From Desulfofustis glycolicus DSM 9705 (lineage in GTDB: Bacteria; Desulfobacterota; Desulfobulbia; Desulfobulbales; Desulfocapsaceae), in the NCBI RefSeq assembly GCF_900130015.1, contig NZ_FQXS01000001.1, forward strand, positions 124,001 through 188,000: 64,000 bases of DNA. The letters run 5' to 3'. The notes under the pieces were generated by a model, which saw only the letters and a list, made by a program, of their open reading frames with translations, was not told where the DNA came from and did not search any database. Positions within the stretch are counted from its first letter, which is position 1; the number at the start of each line of letters is the position of its first letter. Positions 26,940 through 35,318 of the stretch are shown here, one piece after another. A program made the translations under genes and the position numbers.

Positions 26940-27704
26940 TTAGCCGTTTGAGATCAGCAATTCGGTGCGAGTTTTGCTCCTTCCAGCCGTCGACCTGGTG
27001 AGCGAATATTTCAGTTTCACCTCGTCGATCTGAAACTGCCCGAACAGCTCACGAATTTCAGGTGTGTCGTTGAACGACATCAGGAACCTCCCCTTGATGC
27101 CGACAAGCAGCTCAGCCAGGTCCTTGAAGTCCTGTTCCTCAAAATTATGGTTGTAGCCGGGTAGATCCCAATACGGCGGGTCCAGGTAAAACAGAGTATG
27201 CGGCCGATCGTATCGTTTGATCAGATCCCGAAAATCCATACACTCGATATTGACGTTCGCCAACCGTTGCCAGGCCTGCTCCAGGGAAGTCTGCAAGGTC
27301 AGCAGGTTCAGTCGCGGTTTGCCGGTCGTCGCCGTGCCATACGTCCGCCCGGTGATATGCCCACCGAAGGCCATCTTTTGCAGATAGAGATAGCGCGCTG
27401 CCCGCTGGATGTCGGTCAACGTGTCGGGGTTGACCTGCGTTTCTCGATTGAACTCGGTCCGGGCCACCAGCGAGAATTTGAACTGCCGATATAATTCTTC
27501 CGGGTGATGTTTCACCGCCCTGTACAGGGTGATCAACTCCTTGTCCAGATCGTTGAGCACCTCAGCCGGTGACGGCTCCTTGCTGAAAAAGACCGAAGCC
27601 CCGCCGGCGAACACCTCCACATAGCAGGTGTGCTCCGGGAATCGGTCGATGATTTGTTTTGCCAGCCTGGTTTTGCCTCCGAAGTACGGTATTAAGGCTC
27701 CCAT
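26940..27704 (-). CDS. Dam-type adenine-N6 DNA methyltransferase
   Basis: A 254-residue D12-class enzyme. Motif I-type start PYFGGKTRLAK, the VEVFAGGASVFF segment, the catalytic DPPYWD motif (about residue 175) and the family-typical length are present. It methylates adenine, possibly in GATC, using S-adenosylmethionine. In Mu the same right-end position holds mom, which modifies phage DNA against restriction, so an anti-restriction role is likely but inferred. It is the last phage gene before the right-end repeats. Start at 27704. Confidence 0.9.
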   Translation of the reverse strand: MGALIPYFGGKTRLAKQIIDRFPEHTCYVEVFAGGASVFFSKEPSPAEVLNDLDKELITLYRAVKHHPEELYRQFKFSLVARTEFNRETQVNPDTLTDIQRAARYLYLQKMAFGGHITGRTYGTATTGKPRLNLLTLQTSLEQAWQRLANVNIECMDFRDLIKRYDRPHTLFYLDPPYWDLPGYNHNFEEQDFKDLAELLVGIKGRFLMSFNDTPEIRELFGQFQIDEVKLKYSLTRSTAGRSKTRTELLISNG

Positions 27705-27857
27705 AAATAACCTTTCAATTTGCAGGGAGACCTGCTAGAAATTGTCCCGTGCCACCACGCACCAGGACTATGGCAGGTGAACCCTGTGGACCGCCGTTCG
27801 TGTTTGCGCACGCTCGGCCGGTTCGGGGATGTTCTAGCATCCCCCTGTCCTGACCTC

Positions 27858-28214
27858 CTATCGCTTGTCGCGGTATTTGCCTTCTCTCGTGTCGATGTGG
27901 ACGAACGCACCGTACTCGATCAGCCCGAGCCGATCGGGGAAGTTGGTGTCAATCAGGTGGAAGATCTCAGCCGGCTGATACTCATCGACAACGATATCCG
28001 CAGCCCGGCCAGTCAAATGTTTTGATCGTTTCGCACCTTTGACACGGATGTTGTACTTCTCGCACCGGCAGCCGGAGCTGATCCGGACCGGCTTGCCTGT
28101 TTCCCACCGCAACCACTGCAGCACGGTGAGCAATTCGGCGTCAACGGTATCAAAGCCGCAACCGCAACGGCAGGTGAATTCTTGCCGGTTAAAATGCGTA
28201 CTCAATCTGGTCAT
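27858..28214 (-). CDS. M15-type murein peptidase (endolysin)
   Basis: A 118-residue peptidase of the M15A/YcbK-like type. Zinc ligands fit H66-x6-D73 (SKHLTGRAADI) and H106 (FVHIDTR); family members cut D-Ala- or L-Ala-D-Glu-type peptide bonds in murein. A four-Cys cluster near the N-terminus (CRCGCG and CRC) may hold a second metal or disulfides. AGGTGAG precedes the ATG at 28214; the longer frame to 28268 has no such site. Its place in a cluster with holin-like and phospholipase-like genes supports a lysis role. No signal peptide is visible, so release needs the holin. Confidence 0.85.
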   Translation of the reverse strand: MTRLSTHFNRQEFTCRCGCGFDTVDAELLTVLQWLRWETGKPVRISSGCRCEKYNIRVKGAKRSKHLTGRAADIVVDEYQPAEIFHLIDTNFPDRLGLIEYGAFVHIDTREGKYRDKR

Positions 28215-28242
28215 CGTCTCACCTATATAAAATAGAACGCTG

Positions 28243-28719
28243 TCACGCCGCCCGGCGCAGCGGTTCAACGCCGACCCGCGCCAGCTTCTCCAGTACGATC
28301 GGGTCTTCCAGCGGATCTTCGTAGGTGCCGAACTGCCACTTATCGTCCCAGAAATATTTTGCTCCGATGGTATCCACCGCGTTGAAGTAGGTCACCGCCC
28401 GGTAGGCCCGCAGCTGTTTGAGCGGAAACCTGGACCGGGCATTGATGATGGCCAGGTTGTTGTGCAGGAACATCGAATTGCCTTGATGAAATCCCGCCCA
28501 GGTGGCCTCGACCACCCGCCAGCTGATATCGTGGACAAAGCAGGCCGGCGACAGAGGCAGCCCATAGCAGTTTTCCGGCACCAGCGCATCGCCGAGACCG
28601 CCGCCGGCCCCGCAAAAGGACGGAAACCGGTCCAGCGGCAGCTGGTGTGGCCACCACTGGACCAGGAAAACCGGCATAACCAGCTCAATCCCTTCAACGT
28701 TGAGCGCCTTGGTTTCCAT
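28243..28719 (-). CDS. Phospholipase A2-like protein in lysis cassette
   Basis: A 158-residue protein. The segment C36 (FCGAGGG), C51 (NCYGLPLS) and P-A-C60-F-V-H63-D64-I-S-W-R resembles the PAC-x2-HD-x2-YR active site of prokaryotic phospholipase A2, whose His-Asp pair performs catalysis with calcium. The region after it is long and helical with many aromatic residues. It lies between the holin-like gene (4 bases away) and the M15 peptidase gene, so it may attack membrane phospholipid during lysis. The match rests on one motif and the cysteines; the fold is not otherwise certain. Confidence 0.6.
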   Translation of the reverse strand: METKALNVEGIELVMPVFLVQWWPHQLPLDRFPSFCGAGGGLGDALVPENCYGLPLSPACFVHDISWRVVEATWAGFHQGNSMFLHNNLAIINARSRFPLKQLRAYRAVTYFNAVDTIGAKYFWDDKWQFGTYEDPLEDPIVLEKLARVGVEPLRRAA

Positions 28720-28723
28720 CAGC

Positions 28724-28999
28724 TCACTCGCGAAGGGCCGATCGGATCTGTTCGATCTGGATGGCCATCTCCGCTTTCATCTTCTGGATCTTCAGGATCG
28801 TCCGTTTGATGCCAAACGCCACCGCCAACACCAGCGGCCCGACGGAAGTTACGTAATCCTGCATCTTGACCACCAGTACCTCGCCATGGGCTTTGACATC
28901 GGCCGCCGAGATCCCTTTATGTTCGAGATACATCATGCCCAGTGCAATCAAGGCAAACAGCCAGAATTCGCCGGACAGAAAGGATGTCTTTAACTGCAT
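28724..28999 (-). CDS. Holin-like small membrane protein
   Basis: A 91-residue protein with a hydrophobic segment at about 9-24 (FWLFALIALGMMYL) and another at about 43-60 (VGPLVLAVAFGIK), then a charged helical tail (ILKIQKMKAEMAIQIEQIR). Size, two membrane spans and a place before the lysis enzymes fit a phage holin. AGGAGG lies before the ATG at 28999; the frame's longer form to 29128 is Arg-rich and lacks support. Confidence 0.65.
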   Translation of the reverse strand: MQLKTSFLSGEFWLFALIALGMMYLEHKGISAADVKAHGEVLVVKMQDYVTSVGPLVLAVAFGIKRTILKIQKMKAEMAIQIEQIRSALRE

Positions 29000-29012
29000 C
29001 TTCCCCTCCTTG

Positions 29013-29696
29013 TCAGAACAGACTTGAATCGCTCTTCGACGGCGAGTCGGTGCGCGTCTCGGTGCGCGTCCAGTTGTAATCGTAGGTATACGGGCGTGAG
29101 GCATCGACGCTGCCGTTGGTGCCCTCACCGGAGACGGTCAGATCGAGCTTCTGGTAGTCGCCCCAATAGGTCTGCTGGTTCGAGCCGTCCCCATAGTCGA
29201 ATATCGAATCGTAGATGACGATGCCATCCCGGTTCTCAATGTTCGGCGAACCACTGCGCTTTCCGAGGTCGCCGTCGATCGCCTGGTAGGCTTGCAAACC
29301 GAGGGAGAGCCAGCCAGTCAGGTTGTTGTTGAAGACATCGGCCATGATGCGCGGAGTCGGCATCAACGAAACTTTTTCGACAAGCATGGCGGTGATGATG
29401 CCGCCCATTACCTTTTCGGTGTCGGTCTTGTATTCGTTGCTTTTATGCAGTCCGATCAAGGCGTCAGCCTGGTGCTGGACGGCGTCGTAATGGGCAACCA
29501 GGTTCTCCGACTCGAAAAAGCTGCCTTCCTTGATCATTCCGGTAACCCGGTCCGGCTGGTCCTTGTCGTCATAGAGATACGTCACCTTGCCGCCGCAGCC
29601 GACGAGGACAAAGGCCACTATCAGAAGCAACAGCACCATCAGAACACCACGGAACCTTGTCTCGAGAAGCATCTTCCAATTCATCCAGTTCATCAT
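29013..29696 (-). CDS. Phage lipoprotein, unknown function
   Basis: A 227-residue protein with an N-terminal hydrophobic signal (about 19-33) and lipobox LVGC at residues 32-35, so Cys35 would be lipidated. The mature part is soluble and Asp/Tyr/Thr-rich with no family I recognise. It lies between a secreted protein gene (overlap of four bases) and the holin-like gene. A phage lipoprotein here could be an outer-membrane spanin-like factor or a superinfection-exclusion protein; neither is shown. Confidence 0.6.
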   Translation of the reverse strand: MMNWMNWKMLLETRFRGVLMVLLLLIVAFVLVGCGGKVTYLYDDKDQPDRVTGMIKEGSFFESENLVAHYDAVQHQADALIGLHKSNEYKTDTEKVMGGIITAMLVEKVSLMPTPRIMADVFNNNLTGWLSLGLQAYQAIDGDLGKRSGSPNIENRDGIVIYDSIFDYGDGSNQQTYWGDYQKLDLTVSGEGTNGSVDASRPYTYDYNWTRTETRTDSPSKSDSSLF

Positions 29697-30121
29697 TCAC
29701 CTCCCGGCGCGTCCACGCGCCTCATGATCAAATCAAACACAGCCGAACCGCTGATCCGCACCTCATCGCCCGCCGGCAGCGGGAACTGCGGGCAGAGCGG
29801 ATAAGCACGACTGTACGGCCCGTTGTGGCCACCACCGAAAAAGGCCGCCATGAAATACGTATCGCAGTGCAACGCATCGGGGTCCGGCAGCTCAACCACA
29901 AACGAGCGCTGCGTCGGACCGATATCGTCGAGCACTGTTAACCGTTCATCACCGCGCCGCCGATACAGCGCGAACCCGTCCGGCGGCGCTTCCGGATCGG
30001 CCGTATACATGAACGTCACCTCATAGCTCGCCGCCTGCGCATTGACGGCCACCAACAGCACACCGGTCAAGACAAACAGCACGGCGACCGCTGCGATAGC
30101 CAGACGTAAGGTCTTTTCCAT
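29693..30121 (-). CDS. Secreted beta-sandwich protein, unknown
   Basis: A 142-residue protein. A signal peptide (about 1-30: basic start, hydrophobic core, cleavage near AQA) precedes a domain with the strand pattern of a fibronectin-III-like fold (SYEVTFMYTADPEAPPDGFALYRR ... RSFVVELPDPDALHCDTYFMAAFF). GAGGTGTGAG before ATG 30121 supports this start. It lies between tail and lysis genes and overlaps the following lipoprotein gene by four bases. Possibly exported to the cell envelope of the lysogen or infected cell; function unknown. Confidence 0.55.
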   Translation of the reverse strand: MEKTLRLAIAAVAVLFVLTGVLLVAVNAQAASYEVTFMYTADPEAPPDGFALYRRRGDERLTVLDDIGPTQRSFVVELPDPDALHCDTYFMAAFFGGGHNGPYSRAYPLCPQFPLPAGDEVRISGSAVFDLIMRRVDAPGGE

Positions 30122-30122
30122 C

Positions 30123-30356
30123 TCACACCTCAATTTCATAATGAGTCAGGTTCGGGGCCGCCTCGATGATGGTATTGTCCCGCACGTACGCTTTGCTGCC
30201 CGCCGCCACGCCGGTCCCGAACACCCGCATGGCGCCGCCGCCCGCCGTGGTCACCATGCTCGTGCCGGTCGCGGGCTCGACCGATGCGACGGTGACGATG
30301 ATCAGCGGACTGTCCGGCAACAGCCGCTTGAATTTCGCCCACAGGTTAGTTGCCAC
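30123..30356 (-). CDS. Small phage tail-region protein
   Basis: A 77-residue protein of mostly beta-strand and glycine-rich character (GTSMVTTAGGGAMRVFGTGVAAGSKAYVRDNTI). Such proteins are common next to the tail-tip gene in Mu-like siphophages; I do not know a function. It overlaps the tail-tip gene end by 11 bases and its stop is next to the following secreted-protein gene, indicating translational coupling. Confidence 0.6.
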   Translation of the reverse strand: MATNLWAKFKRLLPDSPLIIVTVASVEPATGTSMVTTAGGGAMRVFGTGVAAGSKAYVRDNTIIEAAPNLTHYEIEV

Positions 30357-32160
30357 GATAGCGCTCCACGTCGATGGTCTGCCGGACCTTGAGCCCGTTT
30401 TTGCCCCAATTGGCGGTGACCGAGACCGCCGTCACCAGGCCCTTCCAGGAAATCACTCCGTCATCCACCTGGATCAGCGTGCCGGGCAGCAGTACGCCGG
30501 GCAGCAGCGGCGGGGCGAACACCGGCAGCTCAAGGCGGTACTTCTGCCACCGCCCGGAGGCAGCCAGCACGGCAATACCGCGCTGGCGGGCTGCTTCAAC
30601 CGCCGTGATCAACGGATCGGTGACCATCGGAGCGATCAGGTCGCCGGCGCTGCCCTGACGGATCACCCGCGCCGAGATTGAGCCGGAGAGAAACACCGCA
30701 TTGAAGAACGGCCGCTCATCCCACTCGCTGTCGAGCTTGTCGATCATCTCGGCGGGAATGACGATCGCCGCCGTCGCCGTCGGCCAGTCCCAGGGCGGCG
30801 TCTGGTAGCGCGGCTGGATCAGCAGTACCTGATCGCTCATGTGGCTTTGCACCATGGCCCCGGCCGCATCGGCAATACTCTTGATCACCGCCAGCGGCGT
30901 CTGGTCTCGGTAGCTGAGCGCCCCAGCCGGCACCAACCAGTCGGTGGCGTCCATGTCGATGCTCCAGCCGGTGCCCTGCAGCTCTTGCTCCATCAGCTGC
31001 ACGGCGGTACGCTGCTGATTCTCGGTATAGGTCCTGATCTCGGCCGCCGGTGCGCCGAGCTGAGCCGACACCGAACGCCCCTCGATCGATCGACTTTTCC
31101 CGGTAAAGGCCCGGCTGGCAGTGGTCCGATCCACCTGCAGTCGCCAGGTGTGACCGTTGATCTCGGCATCCACCGCAATCGGGCCGGCCACGGTCGGCTC
31201 CAGCAGCGCCAGATGCGCATCGCTGCCGATGGCGGCGCGCAGGCTCCAGCACACCGAATCCCAATCGGTGGAGAGCGTCAGGCTGGTGGTGTCGATGGGC
31301 GCGCCGTCGGCCACCCTGGTCAGATAAGCGGTATGGATCATGACATAGACCTTTGCCGCCAGCGCCCAGGGCGCTGTCTTGGGCGGTCGATAAAAATAGG
31401 CGTCGCGCCAGCCGGACGGCTCTCGCCAGACGCAGCGCCGGTCATACGTGTATTGGTCGAAATAGAGATCGATATGGTCCCGATCGCCAACCTGGGTGAT
31501 GGACAGGTGGATGTCGTGTCTGATCTGGTCGCCGTCCGGAGGCTCATAATGCCGCCAGCAGATCTCGTAATAGAATTTCGGCCCCCAGGTCGTCCGGTGA
31601 TCGATATCCTTGACGGGCAGTCTGCCGATCCACGGGGCGCCCTTGATGATGTCGTTGATCGTATCGTCTTCCCAGGCCAACCGGTAGCGCCGGTCCATGG
31701 GCGGCGGGTAGGCGTAATAAATCGGTTTGACACGATCGGGACGGTGATCAGTGTCATCCCATAGCTGCCTCGCGCCGTGATCTTTGCGCACCACCCGTCG
31801 CCAGCCGTAACGCCCTTCATAGTTGAGCGTGCGCTGGGCTTTCCGCCAGCTTGATCCGGCTGTGCAGTCCTTGCCGCCAATCCGCTCCCAGACGCTATCC
31901 AGGCGCCGTTCTTTGGCCGGCAGGTCGCGGTAGATCGGAGAGAATGACCTGGCGACAAAACGCCGTCGCTGCCAGCCGGCTCCCAAGAGCCGGTTAAGCC
32001 GCGCCATCTCGTCCCACGGAATAGCCGTGTCGGGCGACAGAGTGCGCGGCTCAGGCTCTTCCGGAGCGCCGCCCAGCACAATCTCGTCTCCCAGCGGCGG
32101 CATCCATAGGCCGCTGAGGGCAAGCAGTATCGAATCGCCGGCGACAGGCTCATAGGTCAT
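30346..32160 (-). CDS. Tail-tip/host-specificity protein
   Basis: A 604-residue protein. Its size, place after the receptor-binding genes and C-terminal part (LLPGTLIQVDDGVISWKGLVTAVSVTANWGKNGLKVRQTIDVERY) resemble the hub-type tail proteins of Mu-like siphophages, where this end forms the OB-like or gp44-like hub region. The N-terminal 250 residues are rich in Tyr, Trp and Arg. It overlaps the 100-residue gene upstream by four bases. Likely part of the tail tip; exact role inferred from synteny. Confidence 0.65.
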   Translation of the reverse strand: MTYEPVAGDSILLALSGLWMPPLGDEIVLGGAPEEPEPRTLSPDTAIPWDEMARLNRLLGAGWQRRRFVARSFSPIYRDLPAKERRLDSVWERIGGKDCTAGSSWRKAQRTLNYEGRYGWRRVVRKDHGARQLWDDTDHRPDRVKPIYYAYPPPMDRRYRLAWEDDTINDIIKGAPWIGRLPVKDIDHRTTWGPKFYYEICWRHYEPPDGDQIRHDIHLSITQVGDRDHIDLYFDQYTYDRRCVWREPSGWRDAYFYRPPKTAPWALAAKVYVMIHTAYLTRVADGAPIDTTSLTLSTDWDSVCWSLRAAIGSDAHLALLEPTVAGPIAVDAEINGHTWRLQVDRTTASRAFTGKSRSIEGRSVSAQLGAPAAEIRTYTENQQRTAVQLMEQELQGTGWSIDMDATDWLVPAGALSYRDQTPLAVIKSIADAAGAMVQSHMSDQVLLIQPRYQTPPWDWPTATAAIVIPAEMIDKLDSEWDERPFFNAVFLSGSISARVIRQGSAGDLIAPMVTDPLITAVEAARQRGIAVLAASGRWQKYRLELPVFAPPLLPGVLLPGTLIQVDDGVISWKGLVTAVSVTANWGKNGLKVRQTIDVERYRGN

Positions 32161-32459
32161 GACTCAACAGTTGCCACCTGGGTGATATAATCGGCCACTT
32201 CGGCGTTGTAGTAGCCGGTGGTGTCAAAAGCGACGACAAGCAAGGTGCGCTCAGGAAATTCATTCAAGTTTGTGATGTCCCACTTACCGGTTTCTGCGTC
32301 GCTGATTGTGCTGCCAGCATAATCAAGATTCCTTCTGTCAAAAGCAACTATAGTCCGTCTTGCCGGCAGTCCATCGACGGTCACCGTGCCAGCCAGTTTA
32401 TGCCGGTGAGCTATTGGTGAACGCTCTCCTATCTGCAACATCATTGGAATTATTGACAT
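32157..32459 (-). CDS. Small tail protein with carboxypeptidase-regulatory-like fold
   Basis: A 100-residue protein of beta-strand character. LAGTVTVDGLPARRTIVAFDRR and WDITNLNEFPERTLLVVAFDTTGYYNAEVADYI fit the seven-strand carboxypeptidase-regulatory-like domain often found in phage tail proteins. It lies between the receptor-binding candidate (5 bases) and the tail-tip gene (overlap). Base composition is AT-richer than the flanking tail genes, as in its upstream neighbour, so both may have entered together. Confidence 0.6.
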   Translation of the reverse strand: MSIIPMMLQIGERSPIAHRHKLAGTVTVDGLPARRTIVAFDRRNLDYAGSTISDAETGKWDITNLNEFPERTLLVVAFDTTGYYNAEVADYITQVATVES

Positions 32460-32464
32460 GTCTG

Positions 32465-33391
32465 TTACTCTTCAAACTCAAAGGCGAAATTTATCTGGTT
32501 GTAAGTGGTGCGAAAAGAGAAAGGAAAGAGCATGTAAGACTTTTGTCCGTCTTGAATGACCTGCTGCCATGAAAGCGATTCAGGATGATGACAAGGGATA
32601 TATACGCCTTCAACGCGCCCTCTGAGCTTTTCATAGGTAGGGCTGGCATCAAAAAACCACACTGGACAAAGCAATAAATTGCCATTGTATGGCACTGCGT
32701 TCTTTTGCAATTCGTGCCATTTCAAATTTATTGGACCCGCTATCACCGAGTAAATGAGCTGAGGCGTATTGGCCTCAAGTGAATAATTCCTGGGCGTCTG
32801 CGCATTGGAATAATTGTAATTTGTGGGCAAAAGACCGTAGGTGTATGCTGAATAAGGATATGACGTGCAAGAAAACGCCGGGAACGGCTCTGCCCTGTAG
32901 GAGGCGAAGTCGCCAAACGAATAAATCCTAAAATCGGTTGACAAAGACATATTCGGAATTACGTCAATCCCTGCTGCGGGGAGAATAAAAAGGTGTAGCA
33001 TTTTGTTGTTTGCGAAAAGATGCCACTGCCTCGAATCGGCGTTACTAAAATTGCTTTTGTTTTGGTAGGTGGATGCTCCGGCTTCGTAAAATAAGCCTGA
33101 TCCATTGTCTATATCGGTCATTATCTCATAGCCTTTCGCGATATAACTTTTGGCATCTGGCGTGGCCTCATCTATGCGCAGAAACGCCCCCGTCCCGTCA
33201 ACAGGATCATTCCTAAACACAGCTATGTCTTCGGTGGCGTTGATGAACTCAAGGGTCCACCCTTGGACTGGCGCTACATCGCCATATCCGTCGATCAGGC
33301 ACGCCCTAAGCAGACTTATCAGCGCCCCCCTGGTGCCACTAAGAACCGGAGCATTGCCGTCGGTGCATTGAAATTTTTTGAAGACAGCCAT
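32465..33391 (-). CDS. Candidate receptor-binding tail protein
   Basis: A 308-residue protein. The N-terminal part (FQCTDGNAPVLSGTRGALISLLRACLIDGYG and GAFLRIDEATPDAKSYIAKGYEIM) matches a protein type often seen at siphophage tail tips; the C-terminal part is aromatic- and Asn-rich, as in receptor-binding domains. The gene is clearly AT-richer than surrounding phage genes and follows a decayed copy of the upstream gene's 3' end, marking it as a swapped module. GAGGAG supports the ATG at 33391, and that ribosome site is carried by the duplicated segment. Confidence 0.65.
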   Translation of the reverse strand: MAVFKKFQCTDGNAPVLSGTRGALISLLRACLIDGYGDVAPVQGWTLEFINATEDIAVFRNDPVDGTGAFLRIDEATPDAKSYIAKGYEIMTDIDNGSGLFYEAGASTYQNKSNFSNADSRQWHLFANNKMLHLFILPAAGIDVIPNMSLSTDFRIYSFGDFASYRAEPFPAFSCTSYPYSAYTYGLLPTNYNYSNAQTPRNYSLEANTPQLIYSVIAGPINLKWHELQKNAVPYNGNLLLCPVWFFDASPTYEKLRGRVEGVYIPCHHPESLSWQQVIQDGQKSYMLFPFSFRTTYNQINFAFEFEE

Positions 33392-33592
33392 TATTCAGCA
33401 TCTCCTCTATTTGTATGGTGAATTGATCGCTCGGCTCCTTGGCCGGTCCTTGCAGGGTGGTGCGGGCGACCCATAACGGGGGATTGGCCCCGTCGGTGTT
33501 AAACCTGAGCACGTTGCCGGTCGCCCAGCCGGCGCCAAAGCCGCGCTAGTCGATGAAGAAAAACGGTTGGTTGGTCGCCGGGTTGATCGGGA
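33392..33592 (-). pseudogene. Decayed second copy of upstream tail gene 3' end
   Basis: This 200-base segment repeats the last part of the 33593-35305 gene at an offset of 203 bases. From about 33446 to 33588 the two agree except for one substitution that turns a Tyr codon (TAT) into TAG. The remaining 50 bases differ at about a dozen positions, mostly silent, plus a one-base deletion that shifts the frame before the old stop. Restoring that base gives the same ending, QIRGDAE, with a TAA overlapping the next gene's ATG. Confidence 0.85.
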
Positions 33593-35305
33593 TCATTCGG
33601 CATCTCCTCTGATCTGCAGGGTAAACTGATCACTCGGCTCCTCGGCCGGTCCTTGCAGGGTGGTGCGGGCGACCCATAACGGGGGATTGGCCCCGTCGGT
33701 GTTAAACCTGAGCACGTTGCCGGTCGCCCAGCCGGCGCCAAAGCCGCGATAGTCGATGAAGAAAAACGGTTGGTTGGTCGCCGGGTTGATCGGGTTGCAG
33801 TCGTTGGTGATGTAGCCTTCGCCGACCACGCCGTACTTCTCGCCAATGACCTGGAAGTGATCTTCGGCATCGAACACCAGCGCCCAGCGCTCTTTCACCG
33901 CGCCGGCGTTGGTCACCGCAATCGGGTAGTTGATCTCGTTATAGTTGGCGCTCGTGGCGTCGCCGATCAGATCGTCGGACCAAACGCCGCTCCAGGTCTT
34001 CTGGTCGAACAGGTTAAAAGCCCGCGCCTGGAGATCTCCGAACAGCAATGCTGAGCTGACATAGGTGCCGGCCACCGGATAGCTGTTTTGCAGACCGGAG
34101 GCCACGGTCAGCTGCCCGTTGATCTGCACCCCGGAGACGAGCGCCATATCCTCGATCCGGTGCGAGCAAATGATGGGATAGGTGAACCCGGACAGATCGA
34201 GTGGATCGGCCATGGTCAGCAGCTGCGCGTCCTTGTCGAAACTGTATGCTGTGGACGGCACCCGCAGCGGCGGGCTGCTCGAGTCGTACAGCTCGACGCT
34301 GGCGACACCGGACCTGCTCAGGATGATCTCCTGGCCGGCGGAAAGCGGGTTGGGCAGCTCGTCGTTCTGCGTGTTGTGCACGACAATCACATCGCCGGCT
34401 TTGACGATCGGTACCCGGCCGTCGGACGGCAGCCGAACCGGGTCGACGCCGATCAAATCGGCATCGAGCGGGATATATGAATAGGCAACGCAGGTGTAGC
34501 TGATGGAATCGGCGAACACCTCCACCGGCTTGAAGACATAGCCGTCCTCGTCAATATCGTCCGGGTGGTACCATGGCTCCTCGATATAACTGCCGTCATC
34601 AAACACGTTGACGCCAAAATCCAGACAGACCACTCCGGTTTCATAATCAACGGCGCCGCGCACAAAGTCGCCGACGATGGTGCCGGAGAACCCGGCGGTG
34701 GCGCTCACCGTCTCGCCGTCAATGGTGGCCCCGATCAGACTGACCGATCCGGGCCGCAGCGGCGCACCCGGCGTGCGGAAGGTGACGCTGTTGACCAACT
34801 GGTTGCCGAGCCGCCCGGTCAGCGACTGCACTTCAATAGTGTTGTCGCCGCCGTCAAGCACATCCAGCGTGATCAGCCCGGTGGAATAATCCATCTGGCC
34901 GGCCAGAGCGCCCAAACCGGTGGCCGGGTCCGGGTTGCGGTAGAGTTTGCCGAGCCGGTCGATGTAGCGGTCGCCGGCCCACTCGAACAACACCGATCCG
35001 GGCTGGATGGTGTAGCCGACATCGTTTTGCAGCAGCTTGAGCTGGTACGATTGGGCGGCGATCAGCTCGTTTGCCGTTTCCTGGGCGGACGCGGCGAGCG
35101 CATAGGACGCCGCGATGTTGCCCGTTATCGAGCCGGCCAACTCACGAGAGAGCGATCCTTGTTGATACCTGGTGACGGTCGTTGCCGTCCGCTGCACGGT
35201 CGGTTGGGCCGTCGTGGCGTTGGCATAACTCCGATACGCCGTGGCGGCGTTGCGCGAAGCACCCCAACTCGCTGCTGTCGTTGTCCTGAAAGATCCTCTG
35301 CCCAT
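33593..35305 (-). CDS. Tail protein with PGS/DYxTG repeats
   Basis: A 570-residue structural protein. After a Thr/Ala/Ser-rich, helical N-terminus (1-90) come at least two modules with xPGSV at the start and (M/V)DY-x-TG-x(V/I) at the end (about 97-165 and 178-240), the same module as in the upstream gene. The C-terminal part ends PPLWVARTTLQGPAEEPSDQFTLQIRGDAE. Likely a tail-tip or baseplate-hub component by position after the tape measure. Its 3' end is duplicated downstream. It starts 13 bases after the upstream gene. Confidence 0.7.
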   Translation of the reverse strand: MGRGSFRTTTAASWGASRNAATAYRSYANATTAQPTVQRTATTVTRYQQGSLSRELAGSITGNIAASYALAASAQETANELIAAQSYQLKLLQNDVGYTIQPGSVLFEWAGDRYIDRLGKLYRNPDPATGLGALAGQMDYSTGLITLDVLDGGDNTIEVQSLTGRLGNQLVNSVTFRTPGAPLRPGSVSLIGATIDGETVSATAGFSGTIVGDFVRGAVDYETGVVCLDFGVNVFDDGSYIEEPWYHPDDIDEDGYVFKPVEVFADSISYTCVAYSYIPLDADLIGVDPVRLPSDGRVPIVKAGDVIVVHNTQNDELPNPLSAGQEIILSRSGVASVELYDSSSPPLRVPSTAYSFDKDAQLLTMADPLDLSGFTYPIICSHRIEDMALVSGVQINGQLTVASGLQNSYPVAGTYVSSALLFGDLQARAFNLFDQKTWSGVWSDDLIGDATSANYNEINYPIAVTNAGAVKERWALVFDAEDHFQVIGEKYGVVGEGYITNDCNPINPATNQPFFFIDYRGFGAGWATGNVLRFNTDGANPPLWVARTTLQGPAEEPSDQFTLQIRGDAE

Positions 35306-35318
35306 GCGGTTTGCCTCG

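Noticed and set aside
33392-33796. Diversity-generating retroelement (template and variable repeats)
   Set aside because: Differences are not limited to adenines of one copy, one copy carries a deletion and a nonsense change, and no reverse transcriptase gene is visible.
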